64,000 bases of DNA from assembly GCF_003285015.1 (NCBI RefSeq), contig NZ_QMFB01000006.1, positions 248,001 to 312,000 on the forward strand, written 5' to 3'. Shown here piece by piece: positions 19,257 through 28,700 of the stretch. The position numbers and the translations under genes are program-made. Numbering within the stretch: position 1 is the first letter of the stretch; each line of letters starts with the position of its first letter. The notes under the pieces were generated by a model. The model ran no database searches. It was not told the DNA's origin and saw only the letters and a list, made by a program, of their open reading frames with translations. Origin of the DNA: Paenibacillus contaminans (GTDB lineage Bacteria; Bacillota; Bacilli; Paenibacillales; NBRC-103111).

Positions 19257-20243
19257 GTGGAGCACCGCGAAAATCTGGTATTTAAAGGAGCGGAGCCGCA
19301 GTGTCTTGGCTCATCGCCCCTTCCCGGCGAAGCCTTGAAGCTGTCCGGACCTGAGGGCGAACCGGAACCGATAACATTCGAAGAGGGCAAGGACTATGTG
19401 ATAGACTACATGGCGGGAACTGTAACACGTACGGAGTCAAGCCGAATTCCCGATTGGCGCGAGCACCCCGCATACGGGCTGAAGACGTTCGACCACCTCG
19501 CGCTCCCTTATTATTCCAACGCCGGATTTACCTGCTCGATCTCTTATCGTGCGGCAGATTCGCGGACTGAGTATACGGAGGATAATAAGCAAACTTATGA
19601 CCTGCTGAAGTCGAAGCTGCCGCAGCTTTTCGATCGATTGACTGCAGATAAAGAAGCCGTATGCGTCATTTTTGGCGATAGCATCAGTACGGGAGCGGAG
19701 GCAAGCAGACCCGAGCTGTCGTTTTTCGGGCGCTACATCGCTGAATTGCGTAACAGGTATCCCGAATCGGCTATTCAGGCGGTAATGAAGGCGGTTGGAG
19801 GGGAGACATCAAGCCAAGGATTGCAACGGATTGAGGAGGTTGTCGCAGCACAGCCTGACCTCGTGTTGATCGGCTACGGCATGAACGACCAGAATCGCAA
19901 CTCCGACGGCAGCAACTTCGTTTCCGTTCAAACATACGAGCGGAACATCCGCCAGATGGTTGACGTCATCCGCAGCCGAACGGGTGCCGATATCCTCTTG
20001 TTTACGTCTTGTCTGCCTAATCCGCGCTGGATATTCGCCAGCGACAACGTACGCGATTACGCGGATGCATTGCGCCGAATTGCAGCCGATTCCGGAGCCG
20101 CGCTGGCCGACGTCCAGACTAGGTGGGAGCAGGTTCTGTCAACCGGCAAATCGCATGAAAGCCTGCTTCTTAACAATGTTAACCATCCAAACGATTACGG
20201 CCACGAGTTATACTATTCCGTCTTGAACCAATATTTGGATTAG
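19257..20243 (+). CDS. SGNH/GDSL-family hydrolase, start uncertain
   Basis: 328 residues if GTG 19257 is used. An N-terminal beta-sandwich (about 1-110) precedes an SGNH esterase domain. Block I is IFGDSISTG with nucleophile Ser142, block III is GYGMND (about residue 205), and the catalytic Asp/His pair is in NHPNDYGHE near the C-terminus. Such enzymes remove acetyl or acyl groups from glycans. GTG 19257 has only a weak site before it. The frame is open back to 19203 and an AGGAG at 19210-19214 lies before ATC 19218, so a non-canonical ATC start is possible. No signal peptide is seen in either form. It probably belongs to the same transcript as the beta-helix gene. Confidence 0.85.
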   Translation: MEHRENLVFKGAEPQCLGSSPLPGEALKLSGPEGEPEPITFEEGKDYVIDYMAGTVTRTESSRIPDWREHPAYGLKTFDHLALPYYSNAGFTCSISYRAADSRTEYTEDNKQTYDLLKSKLPQLFDRLTADKEAVCVIFGDSISTGAEASRPELSFFGRYIAELRNRYPESAIQAVMKAVGGETSSQGLQRIEEVVAAQPDLVLIGYGMNDQNRNSDGSNFVSVQTYERNIRQMVDVIRSRTGADILLFTSCLPNPRWIFASDNVRDYADALRRIAADSGAALADVQTRWEQVLSTGKSHESLLLNNVNHPNDYGHELYYSVLNQYLD

Positions 20244-20308
20244 CAGTTACGATTTATCCTTCCCGCTAAATAATTTGTCCGTTTTTTGACCAAAAGATGA
20301 AAATTATA

Positions 20309-20337
20309 TGAACATTGTGACGAAATTGTGATATACT
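20309..20337 (+). promoter_or_regulatory. probable SigA promoter of the small membrane protein gene
   Basis: TGAACA, 17 bases, then TATACT, with a TG one base before the -10 (extended -10). A transcript would start near 20344, about 36 bases before the ATG at 20380. Two TGTGA half-sites (at 20317 and 20328) overlap the promoter as a direct repeat. Confidence 0.55.
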
Positions 20338-20379
20338 ACTGGTTAAGAAAGCACTTTCAGGTGACCAGGAGTGATTGCG

Positions 20380-20646
20380 ATGACGACAAGAACGGCAACT
20401 ATATCTAGCGGAAACGGCAGAGAACGGCATGTAGGCAAATTGGTAACGCTGATGACGGCAACGGCTTGGGTATTGCTCGGGATTGGTTTGCTGCTAAGCT
20501 TATTCAATATACAAGAATTCAACGACCGCAATACGTCCTTGATGGTTGGAGTCGGATTCATGGTAGGCAGCGTTCACATTTATGTGATCCGTACGGCAAT
20601 CCATTTGGTGCATTCCAGAGCGCAGTCGGAAGACGATAAGCAATAG
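20380..20646 (+). CDS. small membrane protein of unknown function
   Basis: 88 residues with two membrane segments, about 24-43 (VTLMTATAWVLLGIGLLLSL) and 55-75 (SLMVGVGFMVGSVHIYVIRT), and short hydrophilic ends. I chose ATG 20380 because CCAGGA lies 9-10 bases before it; the in-frame GTG at 20371 is adjacent to that site. I do not recognise a family. It has its own promoter and terminator and lies upstream of the quinol oxidase operon, which hints at, but does not show, a respiratory role. Confidence 0.7.
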   Translation: MTTRTATISSGNGRERHVGKLVTLMTATAWVLLGIGLLLSLFNIQEFNDRNTSLMVGVGFMVGSVHIYVIRTAIHLVHSRAQSEDDKQ

Positions 20647-20664
20647 CATACGTCTCAATTCATC

Positions 20665-20700
20665 AAACCCCTTCGGGAGTAGTTCCCGAAGGGGTTTTTT
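20665..20700 (+). terminator. strong intrinsic terminator after the small membrane protein gene
   Basis: A perfect 14-bp stem (20665-20678 with 20684-20697) with a 5-base loop, the right arm merging into a run of six T. It separates the small gene from the quinol oxidase operon. Confidence 0.92.
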
Positions 20701-20970
20701 GTGACTTTATTCTAACAATGTCGATGCGGCTCTTGACTACGCTGCAAATGCGTTTAATGTCTTGCGCCGAAGCCACGGGCAAGCGCTTACCGTTATGTTT
20801 GTGTCGGGAGCGTGAAAATTGTTTTACGGAAAAATGACGAAAGATTGACGTATTTGTTAAGTGCCGCGAACATTGGGACGTTATCTGTTATGGTGGAGCT
20901 ATAGAGTGATTTGACTCACACTGCGGGTCAAAACGATCATAGCTTTCGGAGAGCATGGGAGAGGATTGAC
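20701..20970 (+). other. leader region of the quinol oxidase operon
   Basis: No gene seen in this 270-bp stretch. A TTGACG at 20845 and a TTGGGA at 20874 are possible -35 boxes, but neither has a convincing -10 at standard spacing. A small inverted repeat TTTGAC/GTCAAA (20910-20915 with 20927-20932) lies about 40 bases before qoxA and could form a leader hairpin. Confidence 0.4.
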
Positions 20971-21861
20971 ATGAGAAAACCGGTAAAGTTCGGCCGACTT
21001 TCGCTTTTGCTGCTATTCATTATGATGGCTGCGTTACTGACCGGCTGCGGGCAAGACATTATGGTGTTCGACCCGAAAGGACCGATCGCGAAGGACCAGA
21101 GAGACTTAATCGTCATTGCGATGGTGCTGTGCGGGATCATTCTGGTGCCGGTTCTGGCACTCACAGCTGTTATCGTTTGGCGCTACCGAGACAAAAAAGG
21201 AAACAAATCGTCCTATAAACCGAACTGGTCACACAGTACGATAATGGAGACAATTTGGTGGGGCATTCCGATCGTAGTCATCGTTATTTTAGGCGCCGTT
21301 ACTATTAAATATACTTATGCGCTGGAGCCGTCTAAGCCAATCGCATCGGAGCAAAAGCCGATCGTCGTGCAGGCGACTTCGCTTGACTGGAAATGGCTCT
21401 TCACCTATCCGGAGCAAGGAATCGCTACGGTCAATTATTTGCAAATACCGGAAGGCGTTCCGATCAAATTCGAATTGACCTCGGACGCGCCGATGAATTC
21501 CTTCTGGATTCCGCAGCTTGGCGGGCAAATGTACACGATGTCCGGCATGGCGATGACCTTGTATTTGCAAGCCGATGAGGTCGGCAAATATTTCGGGACG
21601 GCGGCTAACTTCAGCGGCGAGCATTTTACCGATATGAGGTTTGACGTTCACGCCACTTCCCGCGAAGAATTCGACAAATGGGCGGATGGGGTGAAGAAGA
21701 CTGGCAAGGAGCTTACTGCCGAGGGTTATGAGGAGCTTGCCAAGCCGGGCAGATCCGGTGAGCATTTTTATTCTTCCTTCCCGGACGGTTTGTTCCAGAA
21801 GATCGTTACGAAGTATTCGGTCGGCGGAAGCCACGGAGCGCATAAAGCTTCCGGCGAATAA
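20971..21861 (+). CDS. qoxA: quinol oxidase subunit II, lipoprotein
   Basis: 296 residues. A lipoprotein signal ends in LLTGC with Cys26 as the lipidation site, followed by two membrane helices (about 45-68 and 90-112) and a periplasm-side cupredoxin domain (about 125-235). The place where cytochrome c oxidases carry the CuA ligands reads DAPMNSFWIPQLGGQMYTMS, with no cysteine pair, so the electron donor is quinol. ATG 20971 follows GGGAGAGG; the open frame back to 20911 lacks such a site and would bury the signal peptide. It is the first gene of qoxABCD. Confidence 0.95.
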   Translation: MRKPVKFGRLSLLLLFIMMAALLTGCGQDIMVFDPKGPIAKDQRDLIVIAMVLCGIILVPVLALTAVIVWRYRDKKGNKSSYKPNWSHSTIMETIWWGIPIVVIVILGAVTIKYTYALEPSKPIASEQKPIVVQATSLDWKWLFTYPEQGIATVNYLQIPEGVPIKFELTSDAPMNSFWIPQLGGQMYTMSGMAMTLYLQADEVGKYFGTAANFSGEHFTDMRFDVHATSREEFDKWADGVKKTGKELTAEGYEELAKPGRSGEHFYSSFPDGLFQKIVTKYSVGGSHGAHKASGE

Positions 21862-21938
21862 CGGCAATATTCTAAATAACGACCAAGGCATGCTTCATAA
21901 CGTGCCAGGCACTATTATATTAGAAAAGAGGCTCACTC

Positions 21939-23912
21939 ATGCTGGATACCATTAAACAATTCGCATCGGAGTTTTTCGTCACCGGCGATCCTCTTATACT
22001 TGGAGCGCAAGTGAGTATCGGGCTTGCGTCGGTGGCCATCGTCTTCGTGCTGACCTTCTTCAAGAAATGGGGTTGGCTGTGGCGGGAATGGCTGACGACC
22101 GTCGATCACAAACGGATCGGCATCATGTATATCATTTGCTCGATCCTGATGCTGTTCCGCGGCGGCGTCGACGCGCTGCTCATGCGGCTGCAGCTGGCGA
22201 TGCCGGGCGTCGAATTTTTGCAGGCCGATCACTATAACGCGATATTCACTACGCATGGCGTCATCATGATTTTGTTCATGGCTATGCCGCTAATGTTCGG
22301 TCTGTTCAACATCGTCGTACCGCTGCAAATAGGGGCCCGCGACGTAGCTTATCCGTTCCTGAACTCGCTCAGCTTCTGGATGTTCTTCTTCGGAGCCATG
22401 CTGTTCAACGTTTCATTCGTCATCGGCGGCTCGCCGGACGCAGGCTGGCTTGCTTATCCGCCGCTGTCCGAGCTGTCGCATAGCCCGGGTGTGGGACAGA
22501 ACTTCTACATTTGGGGCATTCAAATATCGGGTATAGGTTCTTTGGCGACAGGGATCAACTTTATCGTTACGATCCTCAAAATGCGCGCGCCAGGCATGAA
22601 GCTGATGAAAATGCCGATGTTTTCCTGGTCCGTACTGTCAAGCTGTATCATGATCATTTTCGCATTTCCGATTTTGACCGTTACGCTGTTCCTGCTGTTC
22701 CTCGACCGTTTTGCCGGAGCGCATTTCTTTACGCTCGACGGCGGAGGCAACCCGATGATGTATATCAACCTCATATGGATGTGGGGACATCCGGAAGTGT
22801 ATATCGTCGTCGTGCCGGCATTCGGGATATTCTCCGAGGTCGTGGCGACGTTCTCCAGAAAGAAACTGTTCGGCTATAAATCGATGGTGTTCGCCATGAT
22901 CGGAATCAGCGTCTTGTCGTTCTTCACTTGGGTCCATCACTTCTTCACCATGGGCTCAGGCGCGGACGTAAATGCGTTCTTCGCCATCACGACGATGCTT
23001 ATCGCGATACCGACGGGGGTAAAAGTTTTCAACTGGCTGTTCACGATGTTCCGAGGCCGGATAAGGTTCTCGACGCCGATGATGTGGTCGATCGCGTTCA
23101 TTCCTTGCTTCGTTATCGGCGGGATGACGGGCGTGCTGCTGTCCGTGGCGCCTGCGGACTTCCAATTCCATAACAGCTACTTCCTGATCGCGCATTTCCA
23201 CCAAGTGCTGATCGGCGGCGTCGTATTCGGTTATTTTGCAGGCTTGTATTACTGGTGGCCAAAAATGTTCGGCTTCACGCTGAACGAGCATCTTGGCAAG
23301 TGGGCGTTCTGGTTCTGGAATATCGGGTTCTACGTTTGCTTTATGCCGCAGTATTTCCTCGGACTCGACGGCATGACGCGCCGGACGTACACGTACGATT
23401 TCGATATGGGATGGGGACCGCTTAACCTCGTATCGACGATCGGCGGCTTCCTGATGGGACTCGCGTTCATATTCCAGGTTTGGCAAATTGCTTACAGCAT
23501 CAAGAAGCATAAAAAGGATACGACAGGAGACGTATGGGACGGCCGCACGTTGGAATGGTCGATACCTTCGCCAGCGCCGTTCTACAACTTCGCGGTTTCG
23601 CCGACGGTCGAAGAAACGGACGACTGGTGGGAGCGGAAGCAAAAAGGCGAGAAGCCGCTCGCTCCGATCCCGGATTCAGCGCTTGCGCCGATCCATATGC
23701 CGAAAAACTCGGCGATTCCGTTCATCAAATCCGCATTATGGTTTGTCGCCGGCTTCGGCTTCGTATGGGGCTGGCTGTGGATGGCGATTCCGGCTATGAT
23801 CGGCGTCGGAATTTGCATGCTGGTGCGTTCGTTCTCTTATGACACCGACTATTACGTTCCGGTCGATGAAGTCAAACGCACGGAGCTACTGGCAAGGGGG
23901 GCGAAAGCTTAA
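21939..23912 (+). CDS. qoxB: quinol oxidase subunit I, haem-copper catalytic subunit
   Basis: 657 residues, the catalytic subunit that reduces oxygen to water and pumps protons. All metal ligands are present and fall at the same positions as in E. coli CyoB: His106 (low-spin haem), His284 in GHPEVY (CuB, with the cross-linked Tyr), His333-His334 in HHFFTMG (CuB), and His419 and His421 in AHFHQVLIGG (haems). About 14-15 membrane helices fit the family. It lies 77 bp after qoxA and its last base is shared with the qoxC start. The haem type (a or o) cannot be told from the sequence. Confidence 0.97.
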   Translation: MLDTIKQFASEFFVTGDPLILGAQVSIGLASVAIVFVLTFFKKWGWLWREWLTTVDHKRIGIMYIICSILMLFRGGVDALLMRLQLAMPGVEFLQADHYNAIFTTHGVIMILFMAMPLMFGLFNIVVPLQIGARDVAYPFLNSLSFWMFFFGAMLFNVSFVIGGSPDAGWLAYPPLSELSHSPGVGQNFYIWGIQISGIGSLATGINFIVTILKMRAPGMKLMKMPMFSWSVLSSCIMIIFAFPILTVTLFLLFLDRFAGAHFFTLDGGGNPMMYINLIWMWGHPEVYIVVVPAFGIFSEVVATFSRKKLFGYKSMVFAMIGISVLSFFTWVHHFFTMGSGADVNAFFAITTMLIAIPTGVKVFNWLFTMFRGRIRFSTPMMWSIAFIPCFVIGGMTGVLLSVAPADFQFHNSYFLIAHFHQVLIGGVVFGYFAGLYYWWPKMFGFTLNEHLGKWAFWFWNIGFYVCFMPQYFLGLDGMTRRTYTYDFDMGWGPLNLVSTIGGFLMGLAFIFQVWQIAYSIKKHKKDTTGDVWDGRTLEWSIPSPAPFYNFAVSPTVEETDDWWERKQKGEKPLAPIPDSALAPIHMPKNSAIPFIKSALWFVAGFGFVWGWLWMAIPAMIGVGICMLVRSFSYDTDYYVPVDEVKRTELLARGAKA

Positions 23913-24532
23913 TGGCACATGCAGCTGCAAATCACGGACACGGCGCTCACGGCCACGATCATCACGATCATCATGATCAAGAGTCGATGAAGACGTTCGG
24001 ATTTTGGATATTTTTGATCACAGACGTTATTTTATTCGGTACCTTATTTGCAACGTATATCGTTCTTCGGGGCAATACGAACGGCGGACCGACGCCGGAA
24101 GAGCTTTTCCAAATGCCCGGCATTATTGCGGAAACGTTCATCCTGCTTACGAGCAGCTTCACGAGCGGCATAGCGGTGCTGGCGATGAATCGCGGCAACA
24201 AGAAGCAGCTGATCGGCTGGCTTGCGGTTACGGCGGTGCTAGGCGCGGCGTTCATCACGCTTGAAGTAATTGAGTTCGTTCATTTGGTCAACGAAGGCGC
24301 GACGATTTCGACAAGCGCGTTCCTGTCCGCATTTTTTACGCTGGTCGGCACGCACGGCTTGCACGTTTCGCTGGGCTTGATATGGATGATCGCGCTGATG
24401 CTGCAGCTTCGCAAACGCGGCATCACGCCCGTCACCAAACGCAAAGTGGAAAATATCAGCTTGTACTGGCATTTTCTCGATGTCGTCTGGATTTTCGTTC
24501 TCACGGTCGTTTACTTGATGGGGGTGATGTAA
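23912..24532 (+). CDS. qoxC: quinol oxidase subunit III
   Basis: 206 residues with five membrane helices, the size and layout of CyoC/QoxC. The N-terminus (residues 1-25) is unusually rich in histidine, with nine His before the first helix, which could bind metal ions. The conserved segment GTHGLHVSLGLIW is at about residue 149, and the final helix FLDVVWIFVLTVVYL is typical. The ATG begins on the last base of the qoxB stop codon, so translation is coupled. Confidence 0.95.
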   Translation: MAHAAANHGHGAHGHDHHDHHDQESMKTFGFWIFLITDVILFGTLFATYIVLRGNTNGGPTPEELFQMPGIIAETFILLTSSFTSGIAVLAMNRGNKKQLIGWLAVTAVLGAAFITLEVIEFVHLVNEGATISTSAFLSAFFTLVGTHGLHVSLGLIWMIALMLQLRKRGITPVTKRKVENISLYWHFLDVVWIFVLTVVYLMGVM

Positions 24533-24533
24533 G

Positions 24534-24866
24534 ATGGCTAAAACGCACGAAGCGTCTTCCCACGAACAGCACGGCTCACACGGCTCGATGAAATCTTATA
24601 CGATAGGGTTCGTGCTTTCCATCATCCTTACGATCATACCGATCGTAATCGTCATGAACAGCATGCTGAGCAAGACGGCGACGCTTGTCGTCATTCTGGC
24701 AATGGCCGTTCTCCAATTCGCGGTTCAGCTGATTTTCTTCATGCACTTGAAGGAAGGCGAGAATGCTCGCTGGAACATGATGGCGCTGCTGCTCGGCTTA
24801 ATCATCCTGCTGACGATCGTCGCCGGCTCGATCTGGATCATGACGTACAATGCGGTTGCGCATTAA
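24534..24866 (+). CDS. qoxD: quinol oxidase subunit IV
   Basis: 110 residues with three membrane helices (about 24-45, 49-70 and 83-106) after a His/Ser-rich head. VQLIFFMHLKEGENARWN between helices 2 and 3 is the family signature of CyoD/QoxD. It starts one base after the qoxC stop and is followed by a terminator, so it ends the operon. It assists assembly and stability of the oxidase. Confidence 0.94.
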   Translation: MAKTHEASSHEQHGSHGSMKSYTIGFVLSIILTIIPIVIVMNSMLSKTATLVVILAMAVLQFAVQLIFFMHLKEGENARWNMMALLLGLIILLTIVAGSIWIMTYNAVAH

Positions 24867-24899
24867 GAGTTCCAAGCGGATAAACGGAATAAGAGAAGG

Positions 24900-24928
24900 C
24901 TCCAAGGAGAAATCCTTGGAGTTTTTTT
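24900..24928 (+). terminator. terminator of the quinol oxidase operon
   Basis: CTCCAAGGA and TCCTTGGAG form a perfect 9-bp stem closed by a GAAA tetraloop and followed by seven T. Confidence 0.93.
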
Positions 24929-25012
24929 AAATTGTCAGACTTCCATGCCGAATTGCGGCACCACCGATGAATGAAAATATCGTTATTTCAGGGCAGAAAG
25001 TACATCTCCGAT

Positions 25013-25201
25013 GATTGTTCCAATTCCCGGTAAATGCGCTCGTCCTTTAAAGGACGGAAGCCGTTTATCCTTGAAGATAAAGAATTTATATCATGCTGCG
25101 GTGTGTTTTACTTGTCTCACCAGAAAGCATTTCTTTTGTTGATTGTTCAAATTTCCCGGTAAACACGCCAATCCTTTAAAGGATGGCAAAGCCGTTCAAC
25201 C
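25013..25201 (+). repeat. two copies of a hairpin-bearing motif, 128 bp apart
   Basis: Copy 1 is 25013-25070 and copy 2 is 25141-25201. Both begin GATTGTTC, continue with CCCGGTAAA, carry a TCCTTTAAAGGA palindrome, and end in AAGCCGTT. The base pairs flanking the palindrome change together (GTCC/GGAC in copy 1, ATCC/GGAT in copy 2), and an outer CGG/CCG pairing closes both, so the shape is conserved rather than the letters alone. I do not recognise the motif. It lies in the long non-coding gap before the SLH protein. Confidence 0.7.
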
Positions 25202-25280
25202 TGCACGTCCATTAAGGCTCCACTATATGCTTGTAGTCCGAAAACGCCCACTTAGAGCAAGGAATCGAGGTTCGCCTTAC

Positions 25281-25420
25281 GCTGGAGTCCGATTTTGCCG
25301 GCTTGGAGAACGGATTCACCAGTGTGCCTAGCAAAATACCCGCTGCAAGCAGGCGCTTTCGGATTACATACGGGTAATGGAAGCCGTACTCGATTCTAAG
25401 ACGGCAAAATCGGACTCCAG
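25281..25420. repeat. MITE-like inverted-repeat element
   Basis: CTGGAGTCCGATTTTGCCG at 25281-25299 is repeated perfectly in reverse complement at 25402-25420. The similarity continues outward with small gaps (TTCGCCTTAC and the complement of GTAAGCGAA). An inner TACCCG/CGGGTA pair suggests that the whole 140 bp can fold into one long hairpin. It has no coding capacity, like a miniature inverted-repeat element, but no target-site duplication is evident. Confidence 0.6.
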
Positions 25421-25779
25421 TGCATGTAAGCGAAGAGCGAGGAGGGGTCGTCTCCGGGGATACGTCATGTGCATCTCTTCGGATAATGTTCATATTTTCG
25501 GATTCCGAGGAAAGGTACATAAGATGGGAAGGTGCTAATATCGCTGTGCCTTACTAGTTAAGTATGATAATCCATGACTCGCAAGAATTTGCGGGTTTCC
25601 ATACAAGTATCGGGGGATTCGTTAGTTGATTACTCATTAGGGGGGGATTCTACGACATTGAATTAACGTTTGTGCATTTGTGCAAAAGGATGGAAATTGG
25701 AGAGGGAAATGGTTGCGCAGATCAGCTAGGACGAAATAGCAGGCTATGTTTGACTACTATATGGAGGTTGATTTGAATA
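25421..25779 (+). other. non-coding stretch before the SLH surface protein
   Basis: No gene, terminator or convincing promoter seen. It contains a short CGCAA/TTGCG hairpin near 25580 and two G-rich runs (GGGGG near 25613 and seven G near 25641). A GGAGGT at 25763-25768 serves the following gene. Confidence 0.35.
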
Positions 25780-28700
25780 ATGTTCATAGGTATCCGGAAT
25801 TTGCCTGTCAGGATAGCAAAGTTGTTAATCGTCCCTTTCGTTATTTCAATGCTGCTGATTGTAAACTTGAGTCACGATGAGGTGGCTTACGGAAGGACAT
25901 CGTTATCGGATATCGATTCCTCCTACGCCAAAAACGAGATTGAAAGGTTGGTTGATGCCGGTATTATTTCCGGATTTGAGGATGGCGCATTTGCACCGGC
26001 CAAGCCAATGACGCGAGGCGAACTGTCCAAGGTTTTGACGATCTTGTTAGGGTTGCATGAGAAGCCGGAAGCAGCCGGTGACTTTGACGATGTGGCGGAA
26101 GGCAGCTGGTATCGAGGTTATATCGGAGCGCTTGTCGATTCCGGAATTACGCAGGGAACTTCAGCATCGAAGTTTTCCCCGGATGCGTTTGTAACCAGAG
26201 AAGAGCTGGCCGTATTTTTTATTCGTGCATTTGATTTGGAAAAGGATGCTCAGCGGTTTAAGGCTGTTACGGAATTTACTGATGCGGAGCATATTTCCGA
26301 ATGGGCGAAACCCTATGTTTCCTTAGCCTTCCGTATCGGATTTATCGGCGGCATGACGAATGCAGACGGATCGCTGCGTTTCGAGCCTCATCTATTTGCA
26401 GAGCGCCAAGCGGCAGCAAGACTCGCCTATGAATTTATGGAGAACAAAAACAACTATTTGGAGCGAGCAAGCAAAGAAACGAAAGGGGAAAAGGGACCGG
26501 AGCCTACTTTAACCCCAACGGCGTCAACGTCTACAGCTACTCCGGCCTCTACGCCCGCAGCGACACCTACATCAACATCAACACCGACACCTACATCAAC
26601 ATCAACACCGACACCGACACCGACACCGACAATGGAGCCGACAGCTACACCGACACCGCCGACGCAAAACGAGACGGCGATCATCGTCCAAAACGGACAG
26701 GCCAATGCAGCGATTATCGTGGATGCTGACGCGGAAAGTCAAATACTCAAAGCTGCTAATACGCTTGCTGATTATGTGAAAAAGTCTACGGGAGCCACGC
26801 TGCCGATTATGAATGCAGCGGATTTCGCCGCAATGAATCCAACCGATGATTTGGTTCGTATTTACATGGACCCGACCGATTCTTTCCAAGATGAACACAT
26901 CGATAGTTTGATGCAGGGATTGAACAGCGACGGATTTATCATCCATATGCACGAAAATACAATTGTTATTGCCGGTCCGTCCGTATGGGGAACGCAGAAC
27001 GGCGTTTTTGATTTCCTGGAACGATACGTGGGTGTCCGTTGGCTCATGCCTGGAGAAGACGGGGAGGAAGTACCGGAAACGAGTTCCCTCCGTATTCCAA
27101 GGGAAGACGTCGTGGAACAGCCGGCATTTAAATTCCGCATGATAAGCCCGCTAGTCGTGAAGCCCGATGAAGGCGGAAGGCTGCCGCTGCAATATGAGTG
27201 GGCGCAAAGAAATCGCGTGCAAGGGGATTATAATGCTCCTCTCGACTTGATGCATAATCTGCATATTTTATTCTCACCCGAAAAATATGGGGTTACGCAT
27301 CCGGAATATTATCCTAACAATACTCCTCCGGCACCAAATGTTACTACGGGCTGGCAGCCTTGCTTTTCTGCGGTTGGAACCGTTCAAGCCGCCTCGGAAT
27401 CCATCATACAATATTTTAACGAGAATCCGAATAAAACATCTTACTCGTTAAGCGTGAATGATGTCGGGGGATTCTGCGAAGCAAATCCGGCCCATCCCAG
27501 CTTTCCGAACAAATACAACTCCATTGGGCTTTTAGACATGTCGGATATTTACTATAACTGGGTGAATCAAGTCGTCGCAGAGGTATTGACGGTTCATCCG
27601 GATAAGTGGTTCGGTTTGCTTGCGTACCAAGAAGTGATGGATCCGCCTTCTTTTTCGCTGAATTCGCGCGTCATTCCCTTTATTACCAAGGATCGGATGG
27701 CATGGATCGACGACGAAACGAAAGAGCAAGGACAAAGTCAAATGGAACAATGGAATGCGGTCGCCAATGAATTGGGGTGGTATGACTACACGTATGGAAC
27801 CTTCTATGTAGTACCGCGCATGTATCAACATCAGATGGCGGAGAATTATCAATATGCATATGAGCATCAAGTGAGTTCCATTTATATGGAGATGTATAGC
27901 AATTGGGGAGACGGTCCTAAACCGTGGGTTACGTCAAAGCTTCTATGGAACCCGAATCTGAATATCGATGATTTGCTGGATGAATGGTACTTAGGGGCTG
28001 TAGGCGAGACTGCGGCTGCAGATCTCAAGTCGTATTACGCGTTATGGGAACAAATTTGGACGGAAAGAATGAAAACTTCGGAATGGTTTCATGTCGCCAA
28101 AGGACGAACGTTTATGCCGTTTCAGGATTTGTCTTATCTGCATGAAGTGACGGATGAAGATATTGCGGAAAGCAGGAGATTGCTTGAGTCGGTGGTAGAC
28201 AAGGCGGTAACAAACAAACAAAAAGCACGGGCAAACCTGCTGCTGCAAGCGTTCGAATATTATGAAGCCTCGGCGCTGAGTTATGCTCGGGAGAATACAA
28301 AGCCGTCAAACGTTAGTGAAGCAATCGCCTTACTTGACCATGTGGGAAATACGATTGATTCTAAGATGCAGTTGGCGCAAAAACGTTATGATCTGCTCGA
28401 GCAATTTAAAGAAAATCCTGTTCTAATTGATATTCTCCCGCCCTACTATTGGTCCGGTTGGAATAAATTCGATTTCTGGAACCTTGTGGAGTATATGAAG
28501 GGAGAAGCGGAGGGAGGCGAGTTTACCCAAAAGGTGAATGAACTTGCCGCAAATGTTAATCCGTCGCAATCGCGAGAATTCGCCCGATTATTGAAGGAGG
28601 CCACAACGGGAGAATATCCTCTTATTCCGAATTTTTCGTTTGAAGATGGAGCGGCTACGACTCCTCCGTGGTCCTATTGGGTTCAGACGACGGGGAAAAT

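Noticed and set aside
25013..25201. c-di-GMP-I (GEMM) riboswitch call for the duplicated motif
   Set aside because: Only the GCAAAGCC-like piece of copy 2 resembles it. The conserved GGCAAACC segment and the GAAA tetraloop stem are missing.
26515..26660. Short tandem repeats (ACACCGACACC-like) as a possible microsatellite or CRISPR-like array
   Set aside because: They encode the Thr/Pro/Ser linker of the SLH protein in frame; there are no spacers, so this is an ordinary linker repeat.
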